In this document: piece by piece, positions 25,221 to 33,328 of the stretch
How the letters are laid out: every line of letters begins with the position of its first letter
How positions within the stretch are numbered: position 1 is the stretch's first letter
Source: JAOUEA01 sp035550775
Lineage (GTDB): Bacteria; Actinomycetota; UBA4738; HRBIN12
Direction of reading: 5' to 3'
DNA length: 35,540 nucleotides
Assembly (NCBI GenBank): GCA_035550775.1
Contig: DASZOO010000053.1
Coordinates: 1-35,540, forward strand
Notes under the pieces: generated by a model
The model's input: only the letters and a program-made list of their open reading frames with translations
What the model was told of the DNA's origin: nothing
The model's database searches: none
Program-made: the position numbers and the translations under genes

Positions 25221-26636
25221 TCAGGGAGTTGCTGGTTCGGGTATCGGCACGCCCGCGACCAAGCCGAAGAGGGAGAGCCCCTCGTTGCCGAGCGAGGTGG
25301 AGGCGCCGAGCGCGACCACCGGCGATCCCGTGGCGGTCACGAGGAGCGAGGCCGCCCCGACCTCGTCGAGGAACTCCCGGGGCAACGCGACGACGGCCCC
25401 GGGGGGAACGGTGACCGTGGTGGCCTCGGCCGTGCCGTCGGAACCCGGGATCGTGCTGACCTCGACCGTGGCCGAGGACCCTCCGGGATTGAGGACGAGC
25501 CCCCCCGGCCTCGCCGGGGTCCCGGCGACGCCCGGTGTGACGACCCACGACGCGGCGGGAGCGAACGATCCGGCGGTGGCTCCCCCGTCGCGGCCGACCC
25601 CCGGCGTTCGGAGGGCCGCCACGATCGGGGCTCCCTCGAGCACCACGACGTCGATGCCCGAGGGACCGGTCGTGGTGATCGGATAGGCGGCCGCCGACTC
25701 CGGCTCCTGCGATCGTTCGGCGAGCCCTCCCGCCGGTTGCGGGGGGTCACCGGATCGAAGCGTCGCCGCGAACGTCGTGCCGAGCCCCCCCGCAGGCGTC
25801 GGCCCGCTTCCGCCGGCGGCGGTCGGGGTCGGGACGGCCACCGAGAGGACCGACCGGCCCGTGCCGGTCGTCGTGAGCACGAGCTGCCGGCCGCTCGGCT
25901 CCCCCGAGGCGAGCACGCTCCCGATGCCGAGGGCGTCCGACGCCACGAGGGTCGATGCGGCGACCCTTCCCGACGAGACGTCGACCGTGACCCCCAGGCC
26001 CTCCTCGCCCTGCGCGTAGGTGTTCAGGCGGATCGCCGTGCTCCTGCGCGGCCGCAGGGTGACATCGGTCAGCTCGGAGTCGCGGACCGGAGCTCGTTCC
26101 GCGGTGAACAGGGCGACGTCGAAGACGGCGTCGGCTGCGAACGGGTTCATCACGATCAGGTAGGAATCGTTGCCCTGGCCCGTGGTCGGAGCCGCGGACA
26201 CCCAGGTTCGCCCCGCCCCGGGGGCACACGGCTCCGCGCCCACGCCGGGCTCCCCCTCCGCCCCCCTGATCAGCCATCCGGCCGCGAGCCACCCGCCGAA
26301 CGTCTCGACGAACGTGGACGACGATCGCGCCGAGGCGTCGACGTCGACGGCGACCTGCGATCCACCCGACACCTGGACCTCAGAGACGTCCGGCTGCCCT
26401 TGCGCGCTGACCTCGGTCACGCGAGCCGTCACGTCGACCCCAGCCGGGTTCGCCAGGAACACGGTTCCCTCGTATCCCTTGCCGCCGCCGTGCGGGCAGA
26501 GCCAGGACATCGACGCCGCCGTGCCCGGGGCCGGCGCGTTCGCCGTTCGCTCCCCCAGACGATCGAACGAGACGGCGCCGAGCGCCACCGCTCCGATGAC
26601 CGCGAGCGTGAGCAGACCCTGACCACGGGCCCTCAT
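25221..26636 (-). CDS. DUF5719 family secreted/membrane-anchored protein
   Basis: 471 aa. The N-terminus MRARGQGLLTLAVIGAVALGAVSF is a signal anchor, and the rest is predicted extracytoplasmic and beta-rich, with SMSWLCPHGGGKGYEGTVFLANP near the start and repeated blocks (SYLIVMNPFAADAVFDV, GLVLNPGGSSATVEV) of Ig-like character. This matches the DUF5719 family, whose genes in Actinobacteria lie beside a large GT2 membrane protein as here. The ATG at 26636 overlaps the glycosyltransferase stop (ATGA); a longer open frame upstream is in conflict with that gene and is discarded. A shared function with the GT2 protein is likely, but its nature is unknown. Confidence 0.8.
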   Translation of the reverse strand: MRARGQGLLTLAVIGAVALGAVSFDRLGERTANAPAPGTAASMSWLCPHGGGKGYEGTVFLANPAGVDVTARVTEVSAQGQPDVSEVQVSGGSQVAVDVDASARSSSTFVETFGGWLAAGWLIRGAEGEPGVGAEPCAPGAGRTWVSAAPTTGQGNDSYLIVMNPFAADAVFDVALFTAERAPVRDSELTDVTLRPRRSTAIRLNTYAQGEEGLGVTVDVSSGRVAASTLVASDALGIGSVLASGEPSGRQLVLTTTGTGRSVLSVAVPTPTAAGGSGPTPAGGLGTTFAATLRSGDPPQPAGGLAERSQEPESAAAYPITTTGPSGIDVVVLEGAPIVAALRTPGVGRDGGATAGSFAPAASWVVTPGVAGTPARPGGLVLNPGGSSATVEVSTIPGSDGTAEATTVTVPPGAVVALPREFLDEVGAASLLVTATGSPVVALGASTSLGNEGLSLFGLVAGVPIPEPATP

Positions 26637-29600
26637 CGCGCCACCGGCTTCCTCGTCACCCACAACGCGACCGCCCACAGCGCGGCGAGCACCCATGCCT
26701 GGATCGTCGCCGGGAGCTGGGCCCCGTATCGGACCGAGACGGGTGCCTGCTGGGGATCGAACCCGGTCGCCCATCCGAAGGCGGTGAACGGGTCGTCGTC
26801 CGAGCCCTGCACCTGCCACGCCCCCTGGAACTCGGTCGAGACGAAGACTGGTCCCGTGCCCTGACCGCCTTCCCATCCACCCTGCACCTGCCCCATGGGA
26901 CTCCCACGACGCACCGATGTGCGAACGACCTCGGCGGGCCCGGGCGCGCGCAGGGCCTCGAGGGTGGCGGGGTCGTCCCGAAGCACGGACGCCGGAGCGA
27001 GCGCGCGGGCGTTGCGGTAGACCACCAGCCCGGCGGCCGGCACGAGGTCGAGATCGACCTGGGCATCGAGCAACGCCTGGGCCTCGAGGGGAAGGTCGTC
27101 GTCTGATGCGATCACGAACCGAACGCCGAACGGCGCGAGGAGACTTCCACCATGGCGGGTCGCGCCGGACAAGATCTCATCGAGAGCCCGGGCGAGATGG
27201 TCGGGCCCCGGGCCCACGGACGACCGGCCAATGTCGATCGCCACCGTGCCGTCACGACCCGTGAGACCGAACCGGAGGGTCGCCTCGCCCGCTTCAGCGA
27301 GGCCCTGCGGGTCGCCCCCCGGTGTAGGGAACGGATCGTTCGTCCGTCGTCCGACCCACAACACCCGGTACTCGCCCCTCGCGGTGCTCTCGAGGACCGA
27401 CCATGCCGCCGGCACCTTCTCCGGGCCACCGACCGCCCAGCCTCCGATGAGCGCCACGATCGTCTGGAGCACCAGGCCGCCGCCGATCACGATCGCGAGC
27501 AGGCCCGTGAGGACCTGCCGCATGCCGAACGCCTCGCGGCCGAGGCCGGTGACCGCCGAGGACACGCCGTAGGCGACGAGCATCACCTCGGCCACCGCTG
27601 CGACCGCGAGGTAGGCGAGCGGATTCGACAACGGGGCAGGCACCCACCACGCGGCCGAGAGCCACGCCAGCGCGAGTCCGGCCAAGGCCGCGAGCATCGC
27701 TCGGATCGCACGCGCGCGCAGATCCGCCCCCACCAAGGCGAAGGAGAACAACGCGGCCAGTGGCAGGAAGAAGGCGACCACCCAGGTGCCCGGGCCACCG
27801 CCGGGCGCCAGCCGGGCCAGGCGGCCCAGATCGGTCGTGCCGATCTGCGACACCAGCGCGGCTCCTCCCCCGGCGACGAGCGACGGCGTGAACGGGAAGA
27901 GCAGGACCGCGGCCACGACGCACGCGAGCGCGATCGTGCCCAGCCCACGCAGCCGTGACGAACCCGCCACGAGCTGAACGAGGACGAGCACGGCGACGGC
28001 CAGGATCGCCCCGGGCAGGAACGCGACGAGCACGGCCACGGTGACCCCCATCCCCGCGACGAAGCGCCACCTGCCGTCCGGTGGTTCCTCAGAACCGAAC
28101 GCGATCTCGATCCGCTCGAAGATCGCCGGCATGATCGCGAGCGCGACGAGGAGGTCGAGTCGCCCCTCGGAGAACGACCACATCATGAGGCCGCAGACGA
28201 GGTAGACGCCCGCCGCCAACACGGACGGACCGGGTCGGCCCGTCAACCTGACGGCGGCCCGGTACGTGAGGATGGCCGCGATCACGGGTGCTCCCGCGAG
28301 CACGGCCTTCTGGGCGAGCCCGGTGCTGGCGAGCGTCAACCACGAGAGGCCGCCGAGAGCGCCGAGGGCCGGGCTGGCCGCCAGCGACCCGCCCAGCAGG
28401 GTGGTTCGATACGCCGAGATCAGCTCGGCCCAGAATCCGCTCGGTCGGGCCGGGAACGCCGGCAGCACGCCGCCCGCCAACGCCTCACCGCCGAGCAACC
28501 CGCGCAGCACCACGGCGCCGACGACGATGCCGACGAACGACCCGACGATGACCGGGTGCGATCCGACGAGTGAGGCCGTGCGGTCGCGCAGTCGTCGCGA
28601 TGGCGTCTCCCCTTCGTCGCGCTCCTCGATCTCACGCTGCTCCTCGAGGATGCGCTCAGCCGTCTGGAACCATCGGGGCAGCCGCAGGCCCGCGGTCTCC
28701 ATGAAGCGCCGGATCTCGCGGTCCCTGACGCGGCGTTCCCGTTGGATGCGCCGACGCAGCCTGAGCGTGCCGCCGAGGTGGGCGACGTTCCAGCCCCATG
28801 CGGCGAGCACGTCGTAGGCCTCTTCGAACCGTCGGGCGAGCGCGAGGAAGAGCAGTCGGAACACGCCGAGCACGATCGCCAACGGCGTGACCCATAGCAA
28901 CGAGACGAGCCCGTAGTTCTTCAGCATCGTGGCGATCGCGGCGCGGTCTTCCTCGTACCGCTCGCTGCGCCCTGCCTCCGCCGCCGCACGCGCCCCGCCT
29001 GCGGTCGACGATGCCCGTTGACGCACGCGAGCAAGGGGCATCATCACGACGCGGAAGCCGGCGAGCCTCACCCGCCAGCAGAGATCGAGGCCCTGGTGGG
29101 CGTCGGCGAGCCGCTCGTCGAGCAGTCCCGCACGCTTCCATGCATCGCGGGAGATGAGCAGGGCCGACGTCGACAGGCAGAGCACCTCGAGCACCCGATC
29201 GAACTGTCCCTGATCGATCTCGTCGGATTGCAGCGGGCTGTAGGCGTGTCCGAACAGGTCGGCGGAACGCCCCACGTCGAGCAGCCGACGGGGTTCGTCC
29301 CGGTCCACGACCTTGCCTCCGACCGCCCCCACCAGGTCGAGCCCCGGGATCCCGACGGCGGCCTCGACCAGGCGTTGCACGCCGTCGGGGTCCAGCGCGG
29401 CGTCGTCGTGCAGCAACAGCACGAGGTCGGCCTCGGAGGCGGCCGGCTGATCCATGGCCGCATGGAACGCGCCCGCGAGCCCACGAGGTTCGGACAGGGC
29501 GATCACGCGGCGCTCGCCGAGGGCGTGCTCCAGGATCTCGCGGCTGTCGTCGCCCGAAGCGTCGTCGACGCCCAGCACCGCCATGCGCGGGTAGGTCTGA

Positions 29601-29710
29601 GCCGCGAGCGCCGCGATCGTCTCGCGGAGCCACGGGGCTGCGTCACGGGCCACCAAGACGACGAGGACGGTGGGCGTGCGCTCGGGCGTGGCGGCTGGGG
29701 ACTGGGTCAT
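26633..29710 (-). CDS. GT2 glycosyltransferase fused to a large polytopic membrane domain
   Basis: 1025 aa. The GT2 domain at about residues 10-250 starts TVLVVLVARDAAPWLRETIAALAAQTYP, with the nucleotide-sugar motifs VDDASGDDS and LLLHDDAALDPD and the acceptor-side segment LLISRDAWKRAGLLDERL. A pair of helices near residues 280-310 and a basic region follow, then a dozen or more TM helices from about residue 385 to 760. An extracytoplasmic C-terminal domain ends in a last TM helix (QAWVLAALWAVALWVTRK). Fusion of a cytosolic GT2 with a GT-C-like membrane module suggests transfer of a lipid-linked sugar across or at the membrane. The stop overlaps DUF5719. In related genomes the two genes travel together. 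Confidence 0.85.
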   Translation of the reverse strand: MTQSPAATPERTPTVLVVLVARDAAPWLRETIAALAAQTYPRMAVLGVDDASGDDSREILEHALGERRVIALSEPRGLAGAFHAAMDQPAASEADLVLLLHDDAALDPDGVQRLVEAAVGIPGLDLVGAVGGKVVDRDEPRRLLDVGRSADLFGHAYSPLQSDEIDQGQFDRVLEVLCLSTSALLISRDAWKRAGLLDERLADAHQGLDLCWRVRLAGFRVVMMPLARVRQRASSTAGGARAAAEAGRSERYEEDRAAIATMLKNYGLVSLLWVTPLAIVLGVFRLLFLALARRFEEAYDVLAAWGWNVAHLGGTLRLRRRIQRERRVRDREIRRFMETAGLRLPRWFQTAERILEEQREIEERDEGETPSRRLRDRTASLVGSHPVIVGSFVGIVVGAVVLRGLLGGEALAGGVLPAFPARPSGFWAELISAYRTTLLGGSLAASPALGALGGLSWLTLASTGLAQKAVLAGAPVIAAILTYRAAVRLTGRPGPSVLAAGVYLVCGLMMWSFSEGRLDLLVALAIMPAIFERIEIAFGSEEPPDGRWRFVAGMGVTVAVLVAFLPGAILAVAVLVLVQLVAGSSRLRGLGTIALACVVAAVLLFPFTPSLVAGGGAALVSQIGTTDLGRLARLAPGGGPGTWVVAFFLPLAALFSFALVGADLRARAIRAMLAALAGLALAWLSAAWWVPAPLSNPLAYLAVAAVAEVMLVAYGVSSAVTGLGREAFGMRQVLTGLLAIVIGGGLVLQTIVALIGGWAVGGPEKVPAAWSVLESTARGEYRVLWVGRRTNDPFPTPGGDPQGLAEAGEATLRFGLTGRDGTVAIDIGRSSVGPGPDHLARALDEILSGATRHGGSLLAPFGVRFVIASDDDLPLEAQALLDAQVDLDLVPAAGLVVYRNARALAPASVLRDDPATLEALRAPGPAEVVRTSVRRGSPMGQVQGGWEGGQGTGPVFVSTEFQGAWQVQGSDDDPFTAFGWATGFDPQQAPVSVRYGAQLPATIQAWVLAALWAVALWVTRKPVAR

Positions 29711-29735
29711 GCGAGGGCTCTTCCGAGCGGCGGGG

Positions 29736-29741
29736 AGCCTA
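29736..29741 (-). promoter_or_regulatory. Candidate -10 of the GT2 operon
   Basis: TAGGCT on the minus strand. It would start transcription near 29729, leaving a leader of about 20 nt that includes a GGAAGAG ribosome site before the ATG at 29710. The hairpin at 29764-29792 lies just upstream of its -35 area. Confidence 0.4.
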
Positions 29742-29763
29742 GCACGGTGCTGCTCCGGGAACG

Positions 29764-29792
29764 CGGAAGGGGGGCGCGAGGCCCCCCTTCCG
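29764..29792 (-). terminator. Strong hairpin terminator after the Lys-rich repeat gene
   Basis: A perfect 12-bp stem (CGGAAGGGGGGC on the plus strand at 29764-29775, complement at 29781-29792) with a 5-nt loop, 17 bp after the stop codon of the histone-like gene. There is no T run after it, as is common for GC-rich actinobacterial terminators. It separates the repeat gene from the GT2 operon. Confidence 0.65.
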
Positions 29793-29809
29793 GATCGCGA
29801 AGACCGTGA

Positions 29810-30310
29810 TCAGCGCTTGCGTGCGCCGGACTTCTTGCGAGCCGTGGTCTTCTTGCGCGCGGCCGGCCGCTTGCGAGCCGTGGCCTTCTTGCGCGCGGTC
29901 GTCTTCTTCGCCGTGGCCTTCTTGCGGGCGGCCGGGCGCTTGCGAGCCGCGGTCTTCTTGCGAGCCGCGGTCTTCTTGCGAGCGGCCGGGCGCTTGCGAG
30001 CCGCGGTCTTCTTGCGTGCGCCGGACTTCTTCGCCCCGGCCTTCTTGCGGGCGGCCGGGCGCTTCCGAGCCGCGGTCTTCTTGCGCGCGGTCGTCTTCTT
30101 GGCCGCGGTCTTCTTGCGGGCGGCCGGGCGCTTGCGTGCGCTGGTCTTCTTGCGCGCGGTGGTCTTCTTGGCCGCGGTCTTCTTGCGGGCGGCCGGGCGC
30201 TTGCGTGCGCTGGTCTTCTTCGCCGCGGTCTTCTTGCGGGCGGTGGTCTTCCTCGCGGGCCTGCGGGCCGTGGTCTTCTTGCGGGCGGCTGCCTTCCTGG
30301 CTGCTGCCAT
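29810..30310 (-). CDS. Histone H1-like Lys/Arg/Ala repeat protein
   Basis: 166 aa made only of Lys, Arg, Ala, Thr, Pro, Ser, Gly and the initial Met, with no acidic, aromatic or large aliphatic residue. Six copies of RKRPAARKK recur every 23 residues (one interval of 18) from residue 36 on, joined by AAKKTTARKK-type spacers. This resembles the basic tails of actinobacterial HupB and eukaryotic H1, but there is no HU domain here; the protein is tail only. It should be disordered and bind DNA or RNA non-specifically. The ATG at 30310 follows a purine-rich GGGGGAGGAGG ribosome site. A longer open frame upstream runs antisense to nothing useful and overlaps whiB. Followed by a strong terminator. 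Confidence 0.85.
   Translation of the reverse strand: MAAARKAAARKKTTARRPARKTTARKKTAAKKTSARKRPAARKKTAAKKTTARKKTSARKRPAARKKTAAKKTTARKKTAARKRPAARKKAGAKKSGARKKTAARKRPAARKKTAARKKTAARKRPAARKKATAKKTTARKKATARKRPAARKKTTARKKSGARKR
29813..30205 (-). repeat. 69-bp coding tandem repeat of the histone-like gene
   Basis: Six tandem units, four of 69 bp, one of 54 bp and a last of 63 bp, nearly identical at the DNA level (repeated CTTCTTGCGGGCGGCCGGGC on the plus strand). The tract is prone to copy-number change and to collapse in short-read assembly. Confidence 0.85.
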
Positions 30311-30369
30311 GCCTCCTCCCCCTTCCGTGCTGTGTTCGTCGAGCGGTGCGTCGAACCGTGAGCCGTGTC

Positions 30370-30597
30370 TCAGGACGCCATGCGCTTCAGGCGTCGGCGT
30401 TCCCGTTCGCTCATGCCTCCCCAGACCCCGTATCGCTCGTCGCGTCGGAGGGCGTAGTTCAGGCACTCGATACGCACGGGACACTCGCTGCAGATCCGCT
30501 TGGCCTCCCTCGATGAGCCTCCCTTCTCGGGGAAGAAGATCTCAGGGTCGTATTCGCGACACCGCGCTCGCTCTTGCCACGGGATGTAGTGATGCAC
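30370..30597 (-). CDS. whiB: WhiB-family iron-sulfur transcription regulator
   Basis: 75 aa. The four [4Fe-4S] cysteines are Cys 13, 36, 39 and 45 (ARCREYDPEIFFP, ICSECPVRIECL), followed by the turn GVWGG (57-61) and a basic tail SERERRRLKRM. WhiB proteins act with the primary sigma factor. Gene position next to F420 genes and near manB and DUF3499 suggests the WhiB2/WhmD group, which controls septation, but assignment to a specific paralogue is inference. The start is a GTG at 30597 with GGGGGAG 7 nt before it. A palindrome like the one at the DUF3499 promoter lies at 30614-30631, directly upstream. Confidence 0.94.
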   Translation of the reverse strand: MHHYIPWQERARCREYDPEIFFPEKGGSSREAKRICSECPVRIECLNYALRRDERYGVWGGMSERERRRLKRMAS

Positions 30598-30613
30598 TCT
30601 CGTCTCCCCCCGA

Positions 30614-30631
30614 AATCACATCGGTGTGATT
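30614..30631. promoter_or_regulatory. Second palindrome (AATCACATCGGTGTGATT), likely whiB operator
   Basis: An 18-bp inverted repeat with one mismatched pair, sharing ATCACATCG-TGTGAT with the DUF3499 site. It lies 17-34 nt upstream of the whiB GTG. A TTGTCA at 30653-30658 with an imperfect -10 at about 30629-30635 (CAGAAT) would put the palindrome over the -10 and transcription start, a position typical of repression. Confidence 0.65.
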
Positions 30632-30765
30632 CTGAGGGAAGAACGGCCCCGCTGACAAGCCCTGCATCGAGGAAGTTCTCTGCCTCATCCCTCGTCCTGT
30701 TGGGCCACATGGTGTCGAACCGGAGACGAACTCGCAAGTCGATCGCGGCACATGTCGTGATCCAC

Positions 30766-33300
30766 TCACCCGATCGACGTGCTCAGCACCTCCGACGATC
30801 CCGTCCCCGCGACGCGTTCGTACGTCGTGGTGCGCACCGCCGGCGTGCGACCGATCGAACGGATCGCGTCGTCGAACTGCCCCGGCGTCATCTCGATGCC
30901 CCACTCCGCTCCCGCCATGCGGCTGATCGTCTCCTCCATCAAGGTGCCGCCGAAGTCGTTGGCGCCGGAACGGAGGATCGCTCGGCAGGCGTCGACGCCG
31001 AGCTTGACCCACGAGACCTGGATGTTGGGGATCGAGCCGTCGAGCAGGATGCGCGCCACGGCGTGCATGCGCACGTTCTCCTCGAACGTCGCACCCGGGC
31101 GAGCCTTCCCCGACAGGTAGATCGGGGCGTGCTGGTGCACGAACGGCAGCGGCACGAACTCGGTGAACCCCCCGGTCTCGGACTGGATGCGTCGGATCCG
31201 GCGGATGTGCGCCACCCAGTGCGGCGGTGCGTCGACGTGGCCGAACATGATCGTGCTCGAGCTCCGGATGCCCAGCCCGTGCGCGGTGCGGACGATCTGC
31301 TCCCACGTCGCCGCCGGGAGCTTGCCCTTGGTCAACACCCAGCGCACGTCGTCATCGAGGATCTCGGCGGCCGTGCCCGGGATCGTTCCGAGACCGTGCG
31401 CCTTGGCCTCCGCGAGGAACTCCTCGAACGAGACGCCGAGCTTGGTGGCCCCGTTGAGGATCTCCATCGGACTGAAGGCGTGCACGTGCATGTCCGGCGT
31501 GCGTCGTTTCACGGCGTCGACGACATCGAAGTAGAAGGAGCCGGGGAGGTCGGGGTGGATGCCTCCCTGCATACAGACCTCGCTCGCACCGCGCCCCCAC
31601 GCCTCTTCGGCTCGGTCGGCGACCTCACCGAGCGTCAGCGTGTAGGACTCCTCGTCGACCTCGCGCTGGGCGAACGCGCAGAACCGGCACCCGACGTAGC
31701 AGACGTTGGTGAAGTTGATGTTCCGGTTGATCACGTAGGTGACGTCGTCGCCCACGGCTTCCCGGCGCAGGCCGTCGGCCACCTCGCACAACGCCTCGAG
31801 CGCGCCGCCCTCGGCCCGGAACAAGGCCAGGGCCTCGTCGTCGGAGATCGAGCGATGCGCCGCAGCCCTCGTGAGCGCGGAACGGATCTCGGCGTCGAGA
31901 CGCTCGGGCTCGACCCGGCCGCGTGCCCATGCCGTCGTCGTGGGCGGAACGTCCGCCTCGCCGTAGACGGACTCGGCGTCCTCGCGCAGACCGGCGTCGC
32001 CGTCCTTCGAGAACGTGAGCGCGATCGTCCGCGGCTTCCAACGGACGTCGGGGTCCTGCCACGCGATCGGCTCCGGTCTCCGCCCCTCGACGGCGCGCCC
32101 GTCGGAGCCGAGCAGCGCTTCGACGGGGGCACGCATCTTCCCCGCGAGGAACGGATCCGGCTTGGAGGCGAACTCCGGATACACCGTGAGCCGCTCGCGG
32201 AGCTGTTTGCCGCGTGAGGCCGTCGTCTCGCGAAGCGTCTCGATCGAAGGCCAGGGCTTCTCGGGGTTCACGTGGTCGGGGGTGATCGGCGAGACCCCAC
32301 CCCAGTCGTCGATCCCGGCGTCGAGCAGGCGCCGACGCTGAGCGGGGTCCGAGAGGTTCGGGGGTGCCTGCACGTGCATGCGAGGCCCCAGCACGACCCG
32401 CGCGCAGGCCACGGCAGCGAGGAACTCCTCGTCGTCGGGCTCGGGTGCCGCCCGCATCGCGGTGCCGGGCTTCGCCCGGAAGTTCTGCACGATCACCTCT
32501 TGCACGTGCCGATAGCGTCGGTGCATCTCACGGATCGCGAACAAGGCCTCGACGCGCTCCCGCTCGGTCTCACCGATGCCGACGAGGATGCCCGTCGTGA
32601 ACGGCACGGCGAGCCGTCCGGCGTCCTCGATCGTGCGCAGGCGCACCGCCGGGGACTTGTCGGGGGAACCGAAGTGCGGGCCGCCTCTCGCCGAGAGCCG
32701 CTCGCTCGCGGTCTCCAGCATCATGCCCATCGAGGCGCTCACGTGCTTGAGGCGCGCGAACTCCTCGTAGCTCATCACGCCCGGGTTGAGATGCGGCAGC
32801 AGCCCGGTCTCCTCGATCACCCGGATCGCGACAGCACGCAGGTAATCCAGCGTCGACTCGTAGCCGCGTTCCCTGAGCCATGTGCGTGCGACCTCGTAGC
32901 GGTCCTCCGGGCGATCGCCGAGGGTGAACAGCGCTTCCTTGCATCCGGCGTCGGCACCCGCCCGGGCGATCGCGATCACCTCGTCGGGCGTGAGGAACGG
33001 CGCGTCGAGCCTCGCGGGCGGCTTGGCGAAGGTGCAGTAGTGGCAGTGGTCGCGGCAGAGCATCGTGAGCGGCACGAACACCTTCCGGGAGTAGGTGACG
33101 GCGTCGCCGTGGCCGAGATCGCGCAGGTGCGAGGCGATCGCCAAGAGCCGCTCCAGCGACTCGCCCCGTGCTCCCATGAGGGCCGTCGCTTCGTCGAGGC
33201 TGAGCGCCACCCCGCGTTCGGCTCGCACGAGGGCCCTCCGCAACCGATGGTCGGCCGCGCGGCCGGCTCCTCGGCCGCTCTCGCCGGGTCCCTGGGGCAT
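30766..33300 (-). CDS. fbiC: 7,8-didemethyl-8-hydroxy-5-deazariboflavin (F0) synthase
   Basis: 844 aa, a CofG-CofH fusion that makes the deazaflavin chromophore of coenzyme F420 from tyrosine and a flavin-pathway intermediate. Two radical-SAM cores are intact: CRDHCHYCTF (Cys 82, 86, 89) in the CofG half and CYVGCRFCAF (Cys 534, 538, 541) in the CofH half. The length is as in mycobacterial FbiC. The ATG at 33300 is set by the TAGGCT -10 7 nt upstream and by the spacing to the divergent fbiA; an open frame running further upstream overlaps fbiA antisense. In M. tuberculosis fbiC is far from fbiAB, whereas here it is adjacent and divergent. Confidence 0.96.
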   Translation of the reverse strand: MPQGPGESGRGAGRAADHRLRRALVRAERGVALSLDEATALMGARGESLERLLAIASHLRDLGHGDAVTYSRKVFVPLTMLCRDHCHYCTFAKPPARLDAPFLTPDEVIAIARAGADAGCKEALFTLGDRPEDRYEVARTWLRERGYESTLDYLRAVAIRVIEETGLLPHLNPGVMSYEEFARLKHVSASMGMMLETASERLSARGGPHFGSPDKSPAVRLRTIEDAGRLAVPFTTGILVGIGETERERVEALFAIREMHRRYRHVQEVIVQNFRAKPGTAMRAAPEPDDEEFLAAVACARVVLGPRMHVQAPPNLSDPAQRRRLLDAGIDDWGGVSPITPDHVNPEKPWPSIETLRETTASRGKQLRERLTVYPEFASKPDPFLAGKMRAPVEALLGSDGRAVEGRRPEPIAWQDPDVRWKPRTIALTFSKDGDAGLREDAESVYGEADVPPTTTAWARGRVEPERLDAEIRSALTRAAAHRSISDDEALALFRAEGGALEALCEVADGLRREAVGDDVTYVINRNINFTNVCYVGCRFCAFAQREVDEESYTLTLGEVADRAEEAWGRGASEVCMQGGIHPDLPGSFYFDVVDAVKRRTPDMHVHAFSPMEILNGATKLGVSFEEFLAEAKAHGLGTIPGTAAEILDDDVRWVLTKGKLPAATWEQIVRTAHGLGIRSSSTIMFGHVDAPPHWVAHIRRIRRIQSETGGFTEFVPLPFVHQHAPIYLSGKARPGATFEENVRMHAVARILLDGSIPNIQVSWVKLGVDACRAILRSGANDFGGTLMEETISRMAGAEWGIEMTPGQFDDAIRSIGRTPAVRTTTYERVAGTGSSEVLSTSIG

Positions 33301-33307
33301 GTCGGCG

Positions 33308-33320
33308 AGCCTACTACGCT
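33308..33320. promoter_or_regulatory. Back-to-back divergent -10 elements of fbiC and fbiA
   Basis: AGCCTA at 33308-33313 is TAGGCT on the minus strand (7 nt to the fbiC ATG), and TACGCT at 33315-33320 is the plus-strand -10 (8 nt to the fbiA ATG). The two hexamers are one base apart and the start codons only 28 bp apart, so each -35 region would lie inside the other gene and two polymerases could not bind together. Confidence 0.55.
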
Positions 33321-33328
33321 GTTCCACG

